Shown piece by piece: positions 35,619-45,152 of a stretch of DNA of 64,000 nt. A program made the translations under genes and the position numbers. Each line of letters begins with the position of its first letter. Within the stretch, counting starts at the first letter, position 1. Source of the stretch: Mucidula mucida (lineage: Eukaryota; Basidiomycota; Agaricomycetes; Agaricales; Physalacriaceae); NCBI GenBank assembly GCA_015501055.1, contig JADNYV010000021.1, positions 124,001 to 188,000 on the forward strand, read 5' to 3'. The notes beneath the pieces were generated by a model, which saw only the letters and a list, made by a program, of their open reading frames with translations, had not been told where the DNA came from and did no database searches.

Positions 35619-38483
35619 TCAGAAGTGCTCGCCGTTCGTTTCGAACAGTCTTCTGACGCGCACTGCTCTCTTCGGCTTCTTGGACAGCTTTCCTGAATCG
35701 TGCATCATCAGCGTCCTTCGGTGTATGGCGTGTTCGGCCAGATCTTCGAGGAGGATCAGGTGGCGGATTGGGGTCGGGATCAGGTGGCGGATTGGGGTCA
35801 TCATCGTCAACTCCGGAAATACTAGATGTCTCTGAAGAAATGTCATCCGAGTCATCATAATTAAATGTAGTTGGTGTCTGAGCTTCCGGTGGTAGGTTTG
35901 ACTTTTGTGCAGGGGTATAGGAGGGTGCTTGGAGGAGAGTTCATGGCTCTCGATGAACTCCACATGGTAAGTGCGTATTATTCGACGGGAGGAGCGGTGA
36001 TAGCAGACATATGTTTTGGGCTTTGGGTCGTATCCAATGAGTATGCACTCGATTGACTGTTCGAGGATCTTGGGATTATGTTTATTTTGAATGAGCACAA
36101 AGGCTTTACACCCGATTTCTCGAAGATGCGAAACGTCGGGCTTCCGTTCGTACCACAGTTCATCTGGCGTTTTGTCGCGGAGTGATTTCGTGGCAGTGAT
36201 GTTGTTAAGATAGGAGGCGGTGAGGTAGAATTCATCCCAGAGATTTGGTGGAAGATCACAGTCGAGGCGCATAGTACGTGCTTTGTTCATGAGAGTTCGA
36301 TGTCGCCGTTCGACCCGTCCGTTGTGAGCTGAGGTATATGGTGCTGTGAACTCCTGCACTGCTCCTCGCGACATCAACCACTCCTCCATTGCGTCTGATT
36401 TCAATTCACCATTGTCCGTGCGATACACCTCCACTTTTTGCCCAGTTTCCGTTTCTCGAGCAAGTTCCCATGCCTTCAGCTGTGTGAAGGCGGCATCTTT
36501 GCTTGCCAGTGGAATGGACCAGTTTTTACTTGTGTAGTCGTCGACAAGATTCATGACATATTTATTGCCAGTGCGAGAAGTTACAGAGTGCGGCCCGGAT
36601 AAATCCACGTACACCATTTGTAACCTTCTAGTCGCTCTACGCCCCTCCTCCCGTTTCTTTGGAACTGACTTTCGTGTCTGTTTTCCAAGGATGCAGGCTG
36701 AGCATTTGCACGGTTTGACAGAAAGATTAACAGGCATACCTGTAACCATTCCCTTTCGGGCCATGTCTATAATCGACTGGTAGTTGGTATGACCAAGGCG
36801 ACGATGCCATGTTTCGAGGGTAGGTTGGCCGGTTATGGATGCGAATGTATGATCGACGGTAGGTGAGGATAGGTGCAGATGATAGAGGCGTCGAGAAGAG
36901 CAGAGTTTGCCAGTAGCAATCGTGGTCCCGGTACTGTCTTGAGTAAGCCAACAGCCCTCGTAGTTGAAATGAGCTGTGATTCTGGAGTCGCGGGCGAGAG
37001 AGGGAATGGAGAGCAGGCGAACAGTTGCATTAGGACTGTAGAGGACGTTTTCGAGTAAAATGGGTTGAGTACGACCGCTAACGCGTAGCTTGACTGTTCC
37101 GATACCAATGGCGTTGAGGGTGGAGTTTCCAACACCTCGGATTGTTCGGTGATAAATGGGGCAAAGGTCTATGAAGTCTGTACGCTCTGGACTAATGTGG
37201 GTGGTTGCAGCAGTGTCGAGCCAGAAGGGGAGTTTGTCCATGTCAACCACGTTGGTACGAGAATTCAAGTTTGGTGGTGCAACTGTAAGTGCAGCTAGAT
37301 CCACAACATCTCTCCTCCTCTCGTGCCAGTCCACTGAAGTCCGAATGGTGTCCTCGAAAGCCAGCCAACCCTCATATTCCAAACGGTCAGCAGGAGTTGT
37401 AATGGAGTCAACATAGGCGGGAGTGAACATGTCAAATGCCATCGCGGTAAATTCGCTGGGTTGAGAGGGTGGTGTTGGTGCGCTGACCAGAAACGCGGTG
37501 TTGTTCGATAGAATGTAAGCACGCCCACTGCTGTCTGTGACCATGGTGGCCGATGAGGGCGCAGACGCGCCAGCAGATCGCCCTGGGTCTCGATCTCTCC
37601 TTTTTGCAGCTCTAGATTCATCGATGGTCTTTCCAGCCATTCCGCCACCCTCTGATACACAATACTTGATGATATGGCCACGTCGACGAGGACATTTTGG
37701 GTTTGAGCACTCAAGATGGCTAAAGGAACGCTGAGCATTGGAGGCAGAGCTAGAGCTCGATGCCGCGGCAGCAAGAGCGATGTCGTTGGTCTTCTTGTCC
37801 CCATCGAGTAGTTTCTGTTCAAGGTCGAGGTCGTTAATGATGGACGACGATGTCGCCGGTGCGTCGGCAGTGCTGCGATTGACAGCCTGTGCGACATTAC
37901 GGCGGACCTGGGAGAGTTCGGGGTCGGAGAGTGCGTTAATGATGAGAATCATGAGGAATATATCGGGGGTGGGTGCGGCCATCTTCCATATGCGGTCGTT
38001 GAGTTTCGCCAGTTTCTCTGTGGTGTCGGAAAGGCGAACAGACTTTGAGTATCGGATCTCCAGGGCATCCTGAATCAGCTGTATCTGGGTAATAGGACCC
38101 TCCTGCTCGTGTCTCGCCTTCAATTTGGTATAGACTTCTTTGGCGGACGAGAATGTTTCCATAAAGGTCTGCTCGGCGGGGACACATGACGCGTCCATGA
38201 ACGCTCGGACCGCGCGGTCGTTGATGTTCCAGTTGCGAAATGCGCGAGGTTCTGTTGTGATATCAGGGCAGGGGAAGGTGTCGTCGAGGTGGCCGTCGAG
38301 ACCGCCAGACATGACAAGCGTGGTGCGGAGGCTCTTGTTCCATTCGCGCCAGTTGGCCAGCTCCTTGCTGAGATTGGCACACTTGAACATGGCCGTCTGT
38401 ATCTGCTGGACGACGACGGAGGGTCTTGTTATGTCACTGGAGAGGACAGACATTGGGGAGGATTGGGTGCCGGTGTCGGGCAT
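35619..38483 (-). CDS. Copia gag-protease-integrase polyprotein (first frame)
   Basis: The frame runs 954 codons from the ATG at 38483. Gag: WNINDRAVRAFMDASC and KEVYTKLKARHEQEG; a knuckle-like CSNPKCPRRRGHIIKYC; protease WLDTAATTHIS; pre-integrase WHRRLGHTNYQ with CKCSACILGK; integrase core VYVDLSGPHS, YRTDNGELKS and SAHNGRVERRHRTLMN (the D-D-E triad). After YHVEFIESHEL the reading changes character (about 106 codons of Arg/His/Pro-rich text), while the next frame becomes sensible. So the useful product ends near 35,935 and a -1 shift is needed to enter the reverse transcriptase. Confidence 0.9.
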   Translation of the reverse strand: MPDTGTQSSPMSVLSSDITRPSVVVQQIQTAMFKCANLSKELANWREWNKSLRTTLVMSGGLDGHLDDTFPCPDITTEPRAFRNWNINDRAVRAFMDASCVPAEQTFMETFSSAKEVYTKLKARHEQEGPITQIQLIQDALEIRYSKSVRLSDTTEKLAKLNDRIWKMAAPTPDIFLMILIINALSDPELSQVRRNVAQAVNRSTADAPATSSSIINDLDLEQKLLDGDKKTNDIALAAAASSSSSASNAQRSFSHLECSNPKCPRRRGHIIKYCVSEGGGMAGKTIDESRAAKRRDRDPGRSAGASAPSSATMVTDSSGRAYILSNNTAFLVSAPTPPSQPSEFTAMAFDMFTPAYVDSITTPADRLEYEGWLAFEDTIRTSVDWHERRRDVVDLAALTVAPPNLNSRTNVVDMDKLPFWLDTAATTHISPERTDFIDLCPIYHRTIRGVGNSTLNAIGIGTVKLRVSGRTQPILLENVLYSPNATVRLLSIPSLARDSRITAHFNYEGCWLTQDSTGTTIATGKLCSSRRLYHLHLSSPTVDHTFASITGQPTLETWHRRLGHTNYQSIIDMARKGMVTGMPVNLSVKPCKCSACILGKQTRKSVPKKREEGRRATRRLQMVYVDLSGPHSVTSRTGNKYVMNLVDDYTSKNWSIPLASKDAAFTQLKAWELARETETGQKVEVYRTDNGELKSDAMEEWLMSRGAVQEFTAPYTSAHNGRVERRHRTLMNKARTMRLDCDLPPNLWDEFYLTASYLNNITATKSLRDKTPDELWYERKPDVSHLREIGCKAFVLIQNKHNPKILEQSIECILIGYDPKPKTYVCYHRSSRRIIRTYHVEFIESHELSSKHPPIPLHKSQTYHRKLRHQLHLIMMTRMTFLQRHLVFPELTMMTPIRHLIPTPIRHLILLEDLAEHAIHRRTLMMHDSGKLSKKPKRAVRVRRLFETNGEHF

Positions 38484-38620
38484 GCACTGGAGAAATGCGT
38501 GGATGCAACGTGTAACGACGTGGAGTCGTGGAAGGAACGCGTCGGTGCGCGAGAAAATAAGCCTCTAGGGCGATGTGGAGTCGTGGTTCCGGTTCTCGAC
38601 AGCTAGACTGCGAGGAAAAT

Positions 38621-38630
38621 GCCCATAACC
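38621..38630 (-). other. Primer binding site (half initiator tRNA-Met type)
   Basis: GGTTATGGGC on the minus strand directly after the 5' LTR. It is complementary to the anticodon arm of initiator tRNA-Met (GCCCATAACC), the internal half-tRNA primer used by copia-type elements. Confidence 0.75.
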
Positions 38631-38866
38631 TGTTAGAAACCAACTATATTAAACTCAGTCTCGTCGTCGTGGAACGGACTAAGTAAATAACTATACCTAT
38701 ATTAAACTACTGTTTGTAAGTAAGCAGAAAGAGAACGAGCAATATACGCGACTCACCTCAGTCTCGTCGTCGTGGAACGGACTGAGGGAGGAAAAACGTG
38801 CACCGATCATTTAGGGTGCCGGCACCGAGTTTGCGGTGATCCATTATCTATTCATCACCACCAACA
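38631..38866 (-). repeat. 5' LTR of the copia element
   Basis: 236 bp, identical to 33604-33839. It carries the promoter of the element in the minus direction. Confidence 0.95.
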
Positions 38867-38871
38867 TATTG
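38867..38871. repeat. Target site duplication TATTG (right)
   Basis: Matches 33599-33603 exactly. Confidence 0.9.
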
Positions 38872-39089
38872 TCATTTATGCACTCTTCGGCTGCGACGAT
38901 GACCGTTCTTCATGCTATATATAAGCGTCACCCCGTCTCTTGCTATTCTCCAGGGCCTGGTGACTTCCAACGTCCTTGACATGAGTTTGGTGGGTGGTAT
39001 AAATTCTTGTCCTGCGATACGACTAATTAATTTTCAGACAATGTCAATTTTGAGCTGGTCCCTCGAATCTCTCACTCTCTCACTCACTG

Positions 39090-39717
39090 TCTGAGGTTCG
39101 ACAACGAGATCTAAATACAGAACAGAAGGCAAGGACAGCGAAGACAAGGGCAAGAGGCGAAAGGCGAAAAAGGCCCTACATGTAAAGCCCATTCCACAAC
39201 TTCTCGTTCATTATTCACGCGAAGCAATTTCAATTGAGGTAAACTTTCGACAGTCCACCCCCTGCTATCCCATTTTTAGATCAACACATACAGGCGATCA
39301 AATAGAAATCGACGGCAAAATGTACATACTCGGGAATGACCTTGGCTCTGGAGCCTCTGGTGGCACGATGTTCGAGGTGAGCGACACAAGGCAGTGAACA
39401 AAGAATAGCAAAGGTAAGAAAGAGAGCCAAAATCTGGAAGAGGTCTGCCAGCTCATCACGAACGCCAACCACGGTCCTTGCGATCATGCTCGACATTGAA
39501 GACGGGAAACGCAAGAGGTTGTATAACTGGCACGTGAGGAAGAGCGACAAGAAGGGCGCGCAATGGGCTGTCCGAAGGCGATTACGGGCGAGGTGGCAGA
39601 TATTGCTATTAAAAAGACCGATATCGTGAGTAGTACCGCACTTCTCCCAAAGCGACCGCGTTCTGGGACATTCAATGCAATCCTAGAAGTGACTTTTACA
39701 ACAATCCTTGGCAGTGA
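39090..39717 (+). pseudogene. Decayed secreted kinase-like gene, copy A
   Basis: Homologous in pieces to the gene at 43142-44297. Kept: the Lys-rich linker, the region GNDLGSGASGGTMFE, DIEDGKRKRLYNWHV and the last codons before TGA (NPWQ). Lost: the signal-peptide exon, most of the N-lobe between about 39,400 and 39,480, and the exon with the catalytic loop and DWG. Several frame breaks occur. The upstream region is cut by the copia insertion, whose right end is about 220 bp away. Confidence 0.75.
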
Positions 39718-40384
39718 AGGGACGCTTCAGTGCCTTTTCAAGGACAAGTTGCCACTATCTGGAATTTATAAACTCTTGAAGTAATGCTACGACCTATCCG
39801 CTCAGGCTTTCTGTGTGATGGACCGACAGTTCGATATTGCGGCGTCGTCGAGAGGCTGCTCCTATTACCGGATACTTAAGATGAAATAGATAGTCAGAGA
39901 AAGCAAAGGTCGGTACAACAGATCAGGGCGGCGATGGTTGTGTGAGAATCAGAGAGATGCGAACTTCCGCCTTTTTTCCTACTCGACATTGATGCGAAAA
40001 CTCTCTCTGCCCTTTGCCTCTACGTTTCCGTGGGTACCACATCACATCCACGCGATGGCTCTCATCAGCGCCGCCCGAGTGAAAGCGCGATACATGGTTG
40101 TAACCGACGAAGTCCCGAATAGACGACCGACATGGGCGAAAGGAGAAAGCAGCAGGAGCAAGGACTCTGATATCGAATCCGACAGGACTTAAGGTTGAAC
40201 TCTTCAAAGTTGGCAGTATGATGATGGGTTGGTAACTTTACGCGCCAGACAATACGAGGAAGAATGTCGCCGCCGATATTACTTTGTTCTCATTGAGGAC
40301 GCGAAGACCTCACGGGGTACCCGCTCAATCTATTCATTTGCCGTGGGACCAGGCTCAGTGCGCTTTCCCCAATGTCGTTCTAGT
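39718..40384. other. Copy A 3' flank, no gene
   Basis: Homologous to 44,298-45,045 with small indels. No gene called. Confidence 0.45.
40377..40384. repeat. MITE target site duplication (left)
   Basis: GTTCTAGT, identical to 40830-40837. Confidence 0.85.
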
Positions 40385-40829
40385 TAGGGCTTAGTTTATA
40401 TAGCAATGTTTGTAAACACGTTTATAAACAGGTGTTTATAAACAATGTAAACAGGGTAGGTCGCGAACCCCGCTGTTTTTAATGTTTTTAAAGGTGGCTG
40501 TGCACCCCCCCCAAATCAGTACCTCTGCCTACCTCAACAAGGTCAAAATCAGTTACCGAGCACTTTGTCAGGTGTTAGCATGATGCGCAAGCAGACCCTG
40601 ACATGCTCAACAGGTGTAAAAGGAGCCATAGCCCCAGGATTAGCCGCACGGTCAACTACAAGTGGCATATGAAAGCCATTTGCGGTCTTCGGCGACTTGA
40701 AATTTATGCCCACATGACCTGCTCGAGCATCTCGGCCGATGTTTATAAACCGGTTTATAAACATGCCTCTGGAGAAATTTTTTATCAAACTGTTTATTAT
40801 ACCCCAAAATTAATATAAACTAAGCCCTA
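40385..40829. mobile_element. Non-autonomous hAT-like MITE, 445 bp
   Basis: Perfect 17 bp inverted ends: TAGGGCTTAGTTTATAT on the left and its reverse complement on the right. An 8 bp duplication GTTCTAGT flanks it (40377-40384 and 40830-40837). Copy B has a single TTCTAGT at the matching place and no insert. An 8 bp duplication and TAGGG ends fit the hAT superfamily. It has no transposase and carries four subterminal GTTTATAAAC palindromes. Confidence 0.85.
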
Positions 40830-40837
40830 GTTCTAGT
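40830..40837. repeat. MITE target site duplication (right)
   Basis: GTTCTAGT, identical to 40377-40384. Confidence 0.85.
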
Positions 40838-41198
40838 GTACGTTGCCTGATAACGACTCGTGATTCCAGTTAAGTGACCAGCCATTTACAGCGCGTCATT
40901 CTCGAGCGCTAGCGCCCCGATGCTACTCAAATGGAGAAAAGTGTTCACCTATCACCGGAGACTGTCTGATCATTCCAAACCTCTCGTGCCGTTCTGCTCT
41001 TGGCTGCGTCGCCAAAGAACGTACAATCAAGAATCGTTGTTCGCCCTATGGTACAGCTCTTCAAGTTACATCTACTCTCGAGATCCTAGTCTAATTAATC
41101 ATTATTGCAAGCTGTCCAGTATATCGCGTCCTTGTTGTAAGCACCGTCCCCCCTCAATCAACTCCGCCGAACCGCCGCCTCCGACAGGCCGCAGTTGG

Positions 41199-41779
41199 TC
41201 ATTGACTCAGCCGCCCGTCGCTTTCTTCACCGTCATCGCTCATGCCCGGATGCCAAACAAAAGGACCTCTGTTGATCCCGAGAAGTGTGGGTGCTGTGCG
41301 ACGTTTCGATCTCGCTTTGTCTACTGGCTGAAGAAGGTATGACTCCGGCCGACAGTCATGCAGCCTGTAGTGGCGCCGCGTATTGCTCTTGCTGTTGAAG
41401 GCCCGTCCGCACTGCGGAAACGGGCAAGAGAATGCTGAAGACACGGCTTTCGTGAGCGTAGGAGCTTTAGATTCACGAGAAAACGCACGAGTTGCTCCAG
41501 AATGAATATTCTGGTGCACTTGCAGACTGCTTGGTCGATGAAACCAGTGGTGACAAATGGTGCATTGATGTGTCCTAGGTCCGGATCCACGAGGCTTCTT
41601 CTTCTTCTCTTCCTCACTTCGACGGTGTAGTGTGGGCATTCCTTTCGACTTCAGATTTTCAGTCGGCTCATTATAAACCTGGAACAGATGCTCTGTCAAC
41701 GTTCAGCCTTTGTTCGACGCTCTTCATCGGGCGGGAACATACCAGGAAACATCTCGTTGATACTGGGAAGTGACACCAT
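41199..41779 (-). CDS. Two-finger C2H2 zinc-finger protein, copy B
   Basis: Exons 41779-41743, 41692-41489, 41434-41199 give 158 residues. It differs from copy A by a handful of residues and one missing codon in the acidic tail (SDDGEESDGRLSQ). Both fingers, the HSGAT-PF linker made by intron 2 and the upstream MVSLPSINEMFPEHL are kept. Coding parts are far more alike than the flanks, which suggests either selection on the protein or later gene conversion; I cannot tell which by eye. Confidence 0.75.
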
Positions 41780-43141
41780 AATGATTTCAGAAATTCTTGG
41801 ACAGCAAGGCGGGTGGGTCAATGCAAAGGACTTGCAGGAACGCGCTCGTCCTAAATAACGGGACTCTTATGTTTGATCACTAGGGTAACAGCCAGTGTAA
41901 TTTGAACGCTTAGACGAGTACTCATGGTATGACGTTCGAGCCTTTGTTGATCAAAAAGTGCAGCCGTGATCTCATCTTTTAATTTTTGGAGTGTCCAAAG
42001 TTAACTTTCTGTCCAGTTGTCCGCTTGTATACTGGCTGCTACTCGTGTACGTTGACTGTAGGCGCCGTTTGGAACTAGGCAGGGCAATGCAAAAGTTGAT
42101 TAGTACCGCAACGCGTTTGGCTTGGCGCGCGCCCAAGTGCGCGCGAATCTCATGTCCTTGAGACGGGATTGTACCCGTCGCCTATCCCCCTCTAGTTGTC
42201 CTTCCCTCTGATGTGAGGCTCTTACAAATCCTCTACCAATTCTTCACTCCATCTGAGCATACACTGCTCGCTCTAGCGAAAACGCGTCGCACAACCTCCG
42301 AGTGGACCGACGGGCGCCATGGGTGACGTTATTCTATAGGCCCAAATGCTGCGTTCTCCGAACCACGATGATACAACGGTTCCCGCATTTCCCGTGTGAT
42401 ACAGCCATCTCAACTGAAGTCAAGACGCTTTAGGTATGCATACTACCTAAAAGGTATCTTCAATAAAATATAACAGAGAGTGTGTTTCGGCGCTCGGGAA
42501 ATCTTATTGCCGCTGACAACCCACATCACAGAATCGAAGGGCGCTATGGCGCGAACAAATATACTGACATCTTCTTCCCAGCCAACACGACTCAATTTCT
42601 TCGCTATCTCCTTTAAATCACCGTCGGCTCATAGTGCTACATACTCTCTAGGATACGGACGAGAGCCTTCGTCTAGGAGACGTCATCATACGACCAGTTT
42701 CGCGCTGTGGCGCAATTCAATTACCTTGTTCCTTGTTATCCACGCAATGAATGTCAAGTACTTGGTGCAAATGAAACTAGAGCAGCATGTGAATTACTTG
42801 TTGACGCCAGACCACAGGTGAAAATGGCGCGTTGGCAAAAATCAATCCGAAAGGCCCGAGTGACCAACGTCTCTTTGTTTAGAGTCAGTCGCACTGAGAA
42901 TAATTGACAATTCAACGCGCCGACTGCGACGATGGCCGCTCTTGAGGGCTGTATAAAAGCTTCATCTCGTCTCTTGGTATTCTCCAGAGCCTGGCGCTTT
43001 CCAACTTTCTCCACACAACTTCTCGTGGGTGCTCTCAACTTGTCCTGTGATGTAACTAATCGTTAAATCTCAGGCAATATTGGGCCGGTCCCTCAAATCG
43101 CTCGCTCTTCATCTCACACAACGAAATTAACGTACACAGAC
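41780..43141. other. Copy B spacer between the zinc-finger and kinase-like genes
   Basis: Divergent promoter region of the two genes. It contains the TATA box at 42952; no gene is supported. Confidence 0.45.
42952..42958 (+). promoter_or_regulatory. TATA box of the secreted kinase-like gene
   Basis: TATAAAA, 190 bases before the ATG. The matching place in copy A reads TATATATAAG (about 38,916). Confidence 0.5.
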
Positions 43142-44297
43142 ATGCGCCTCAACGCTTTTCTCGTCGGTGCATTGGCCTTTGCCCTCTCTCATGTAGCGGC
43201 ACATCCCTTGGTATAGTTCTCGCTACGTCTGACTATTTTCAAGGCCTGCTTAACGTTAACAATTCCAGGGAATCTCCACCAGTATTGAGCGCGCGGAGGA
43301 CAACTTGAATGCATTCGCCCTTCGAGGTTCGACACCGAAATCCAAGGACAAGACAAAAGACAAGGACACCAAAGCCAAGGACAAAGGCAAAACCAACGGC
43401 GAGAAAGGGCCTAGTATATGTAAAGCCCCCTCCAAAAATTCTCGTTCACTGTTCGCGCGAAGCAAGTTCAATTGCGGTAGGTCTTCATCATTGACCTCGC
43501 TATCCCATTCTTACATCAACATATAGGCGATAAGATCGAAATCGACCGCAAAGAGTACACGCTTGGGAATGAACTTGGCTCTGGGGCATCCGGCACGGTG
43601 TTCAAGCTCAGCGACACAGTGAAAGGGCACAAGGCGGTGGCCAAGGAGTATTCCCACGTCGGCGAAGGAAAGAAAGAAAGTCAAAATTTAGAGAAGGTCG
43701 GCCAGCTCATCACGGACGCCACGCAGAAAGACGGCACTGTTTTTGCGATCATACTCGACATGGTAGACGGGAAACGCAAGAAGCTGTATGACTGGCACGC
43801 GTATGATTGGTTTGTGAAGCAGAACAACAACAAGGGGTCACAGTGTAAGACCTTCATGCGGGCTGTCCGGGAGGCGATTGCGGAAGAGGTGGCGGATATT
43901 GCGATTCAGAAGGGCCTCGTGCACGAGTACGTTTGTGGGCTCCTATTTCATGCTTGAGCTCATTCCTACAAATTTCAACAGTGACTTTACGAGTAGTGGA
44001 AACGTTCTCTTCGAGGGTGAAAGCGAAGAGGACATCAAAGTCACTCTCATCGATTGGGGCAAGACCGAGGAAGTCGCAGGAAGAAGCAAGGCAGATATCG
44101 TGAGTTGTACTGCATGCCGTCCCATGAAATAGTGAACTAATATTACGGTGTAGAAAAAGATGGCGTTAGCGAGACTTGAGGATAAGAGGTATCCTCTGAA
44201 CGCTTTCAAGTCCAAGAGCGCTTCTCCGAAAGCGAACGCGTTCTCGGACATCCAGTGCGATCCTAGCAGTGACTTGTACGACAATCCTTGGCAGTGA
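43142..44297 (+). CDS. Secreted protein-kinase-like protein
   Basis: Five exons: 43142-43210, 43269-43476, 43527-43926, 43982-44099, 44154-44297; 312 residues. Exon 1 is a signal peptide (MRLNAFLVGALAFALSHVAA). A Lys/Asp-rich linker (KSKDKTKDKDTKAKDK) follows. From about residue 95 a compact kinase fold is visible: LGNELGSGASGTVFKL (Gly loop), KAVAKEY (candidate ATP Lys), GLVHDDFTSSGNVLF (catalytic loop, H-x-D...N, formed only after splicing) and TLIDWGKTEEV (DWG in place of DFG). All four catalytic positions are present, but the C-lobe after DWG is very short, about 60 residues. It may be an active small kinase acting outside the cell or in a host or neighbour, or a phosphotransferase of another kind. 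I know no named family for it. Confidence 0.7.
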
Positions 44298-45152
44298 AGG
44301 GAAGCTCCAGTACCTTTTAGATGAAAAGTATCCAGTGTCTGGAATTCGTAACCTCTTGAAATAACGCTACAACGGCCTGTGCAGCGAGTCTAGAAGTTCG
44401 GTAAGTTCACTGCTTCAGGTGTGGTAGTCGAACAGTTCGCGATTGTGGCGTCATTGAGGGGCTGCTTCTACTACGAGATAATTCAGATGAAACAAAGAGT
44501 CGGGGGGACAAAGCAAAGGTTGTTGCAACATATCAGTGTGGCGGTCGTTGTGAGAGAAGCGGTGAATCGGCCCGAAGTTCCGCCTTTTTTTCTCTTACTC
44601 CATTGTCAACTTTTTGCACAACATTACACGAAGACTTCTTCTGACCTTTGCCTCTATGCATTTTTGTGGATACCATGTCACATCTACGCGACGAGTCTTG
44701 ACAGCGCGCGCGAGCCAAAGCGCGATACGTTGTGGGAAATCGATCCCCACGTACGATGTATCGTGTCACCGACGAATTTCCGAATAGACGACATTAGTCG
44801 ACCGACGTGGCCGAAAGCGGGGACACTGATTTCGATAAGGGCTCGTGCGCTCACGTACTATCCAAGTTCTCCAAGTTGCAGTCATAAGGAGTCGGCCACT
44901 CTACATGCCAGGCAATGCGAGGAAGATGTCGCTGCCGATGATTACTTTGTTCTCATTGGGAATTGGAAGACGTCACTCAGAAACGTCGGTATCCGCTCAA
45001 TCTATTCAATTGCCGTGGGACCAGGCACAGTGCGCTTTTTTCTTCTAGTGTATGTTGATGACTGATAACGACTCGTGATTGTCTTAACCAGCCATTTAAA
45101 GCGCGCCATTACCAAGGCAGATTTCTAAGCCTGTTCTTCCTCCACTACACAC
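44298..45152. other. Copy B 3' flank and AKR promoter
   Basis: Homologous to the copy A flank up to about 45,112; then the leader of the aldo-keto reductase gene. No gene is called. Confidence 0.45.

Larger units (their letters stand above)
33604..38866 (-). mobile_element. Ty1/copia LTR retrotransposon, full length, 5,263 bp
   Basis: Two identical 236 bp LTRs (TG...CA ends) bound the element. Target duplication TATTG sits at 33599-33603 and 38867-38871. The element is oriented on the minus strand: 5' LTR at 38631-38866, half-tRNA primer site next to it, gag-protease-integrase, then RT-RNase H, and a purine tract before the 3' LTR. The gene order integrase before reverse transcriptase marks Ty1/copia. 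Identical LTRs mean a recent insertion. Confidence 0.95.
31546..40903. repeat. Tandem segmental duplication, copy A (interrupted)
   Basis: From the GCGCTAGCGCC motif near 31,546 to about 40,903 the sequence is homologous to 40,904-45,112 in the same order and orientation. Matching landmarks: the C2H2 gene, TTGATCAAAAAG (32,645 and 41,946), TTCTCCAGGGCCTGG (38,947) against TTCTCCAGAGCCTGG (42,981), the kinase region and CTCAATCTATTCA near the end. The copia element and the MITE interrupt copy A. Confidence 0.8.
40904..45112. repeat. Tandem segmental duplication, copy B (intact)
   Basis: The uninterrupted copy of the block, 4.2 kb, ending near AGCGCGCCATT. Its first bases directly follow the last bases of copy A, as in a head-to-tail duplication. 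Confidence 0.8.

Noticed and set aside
40385..40395. TTAGGG-like text suggesting telomere repeats
   Set aside because: Only one unit, and it is part of the MITE inverted end.
42480..42821. 113-codon plus frame with a partner at 33184 in copy A
   Set aside because: The two copies diverge in frame and stop early; similarity follows from the segmental duplication.
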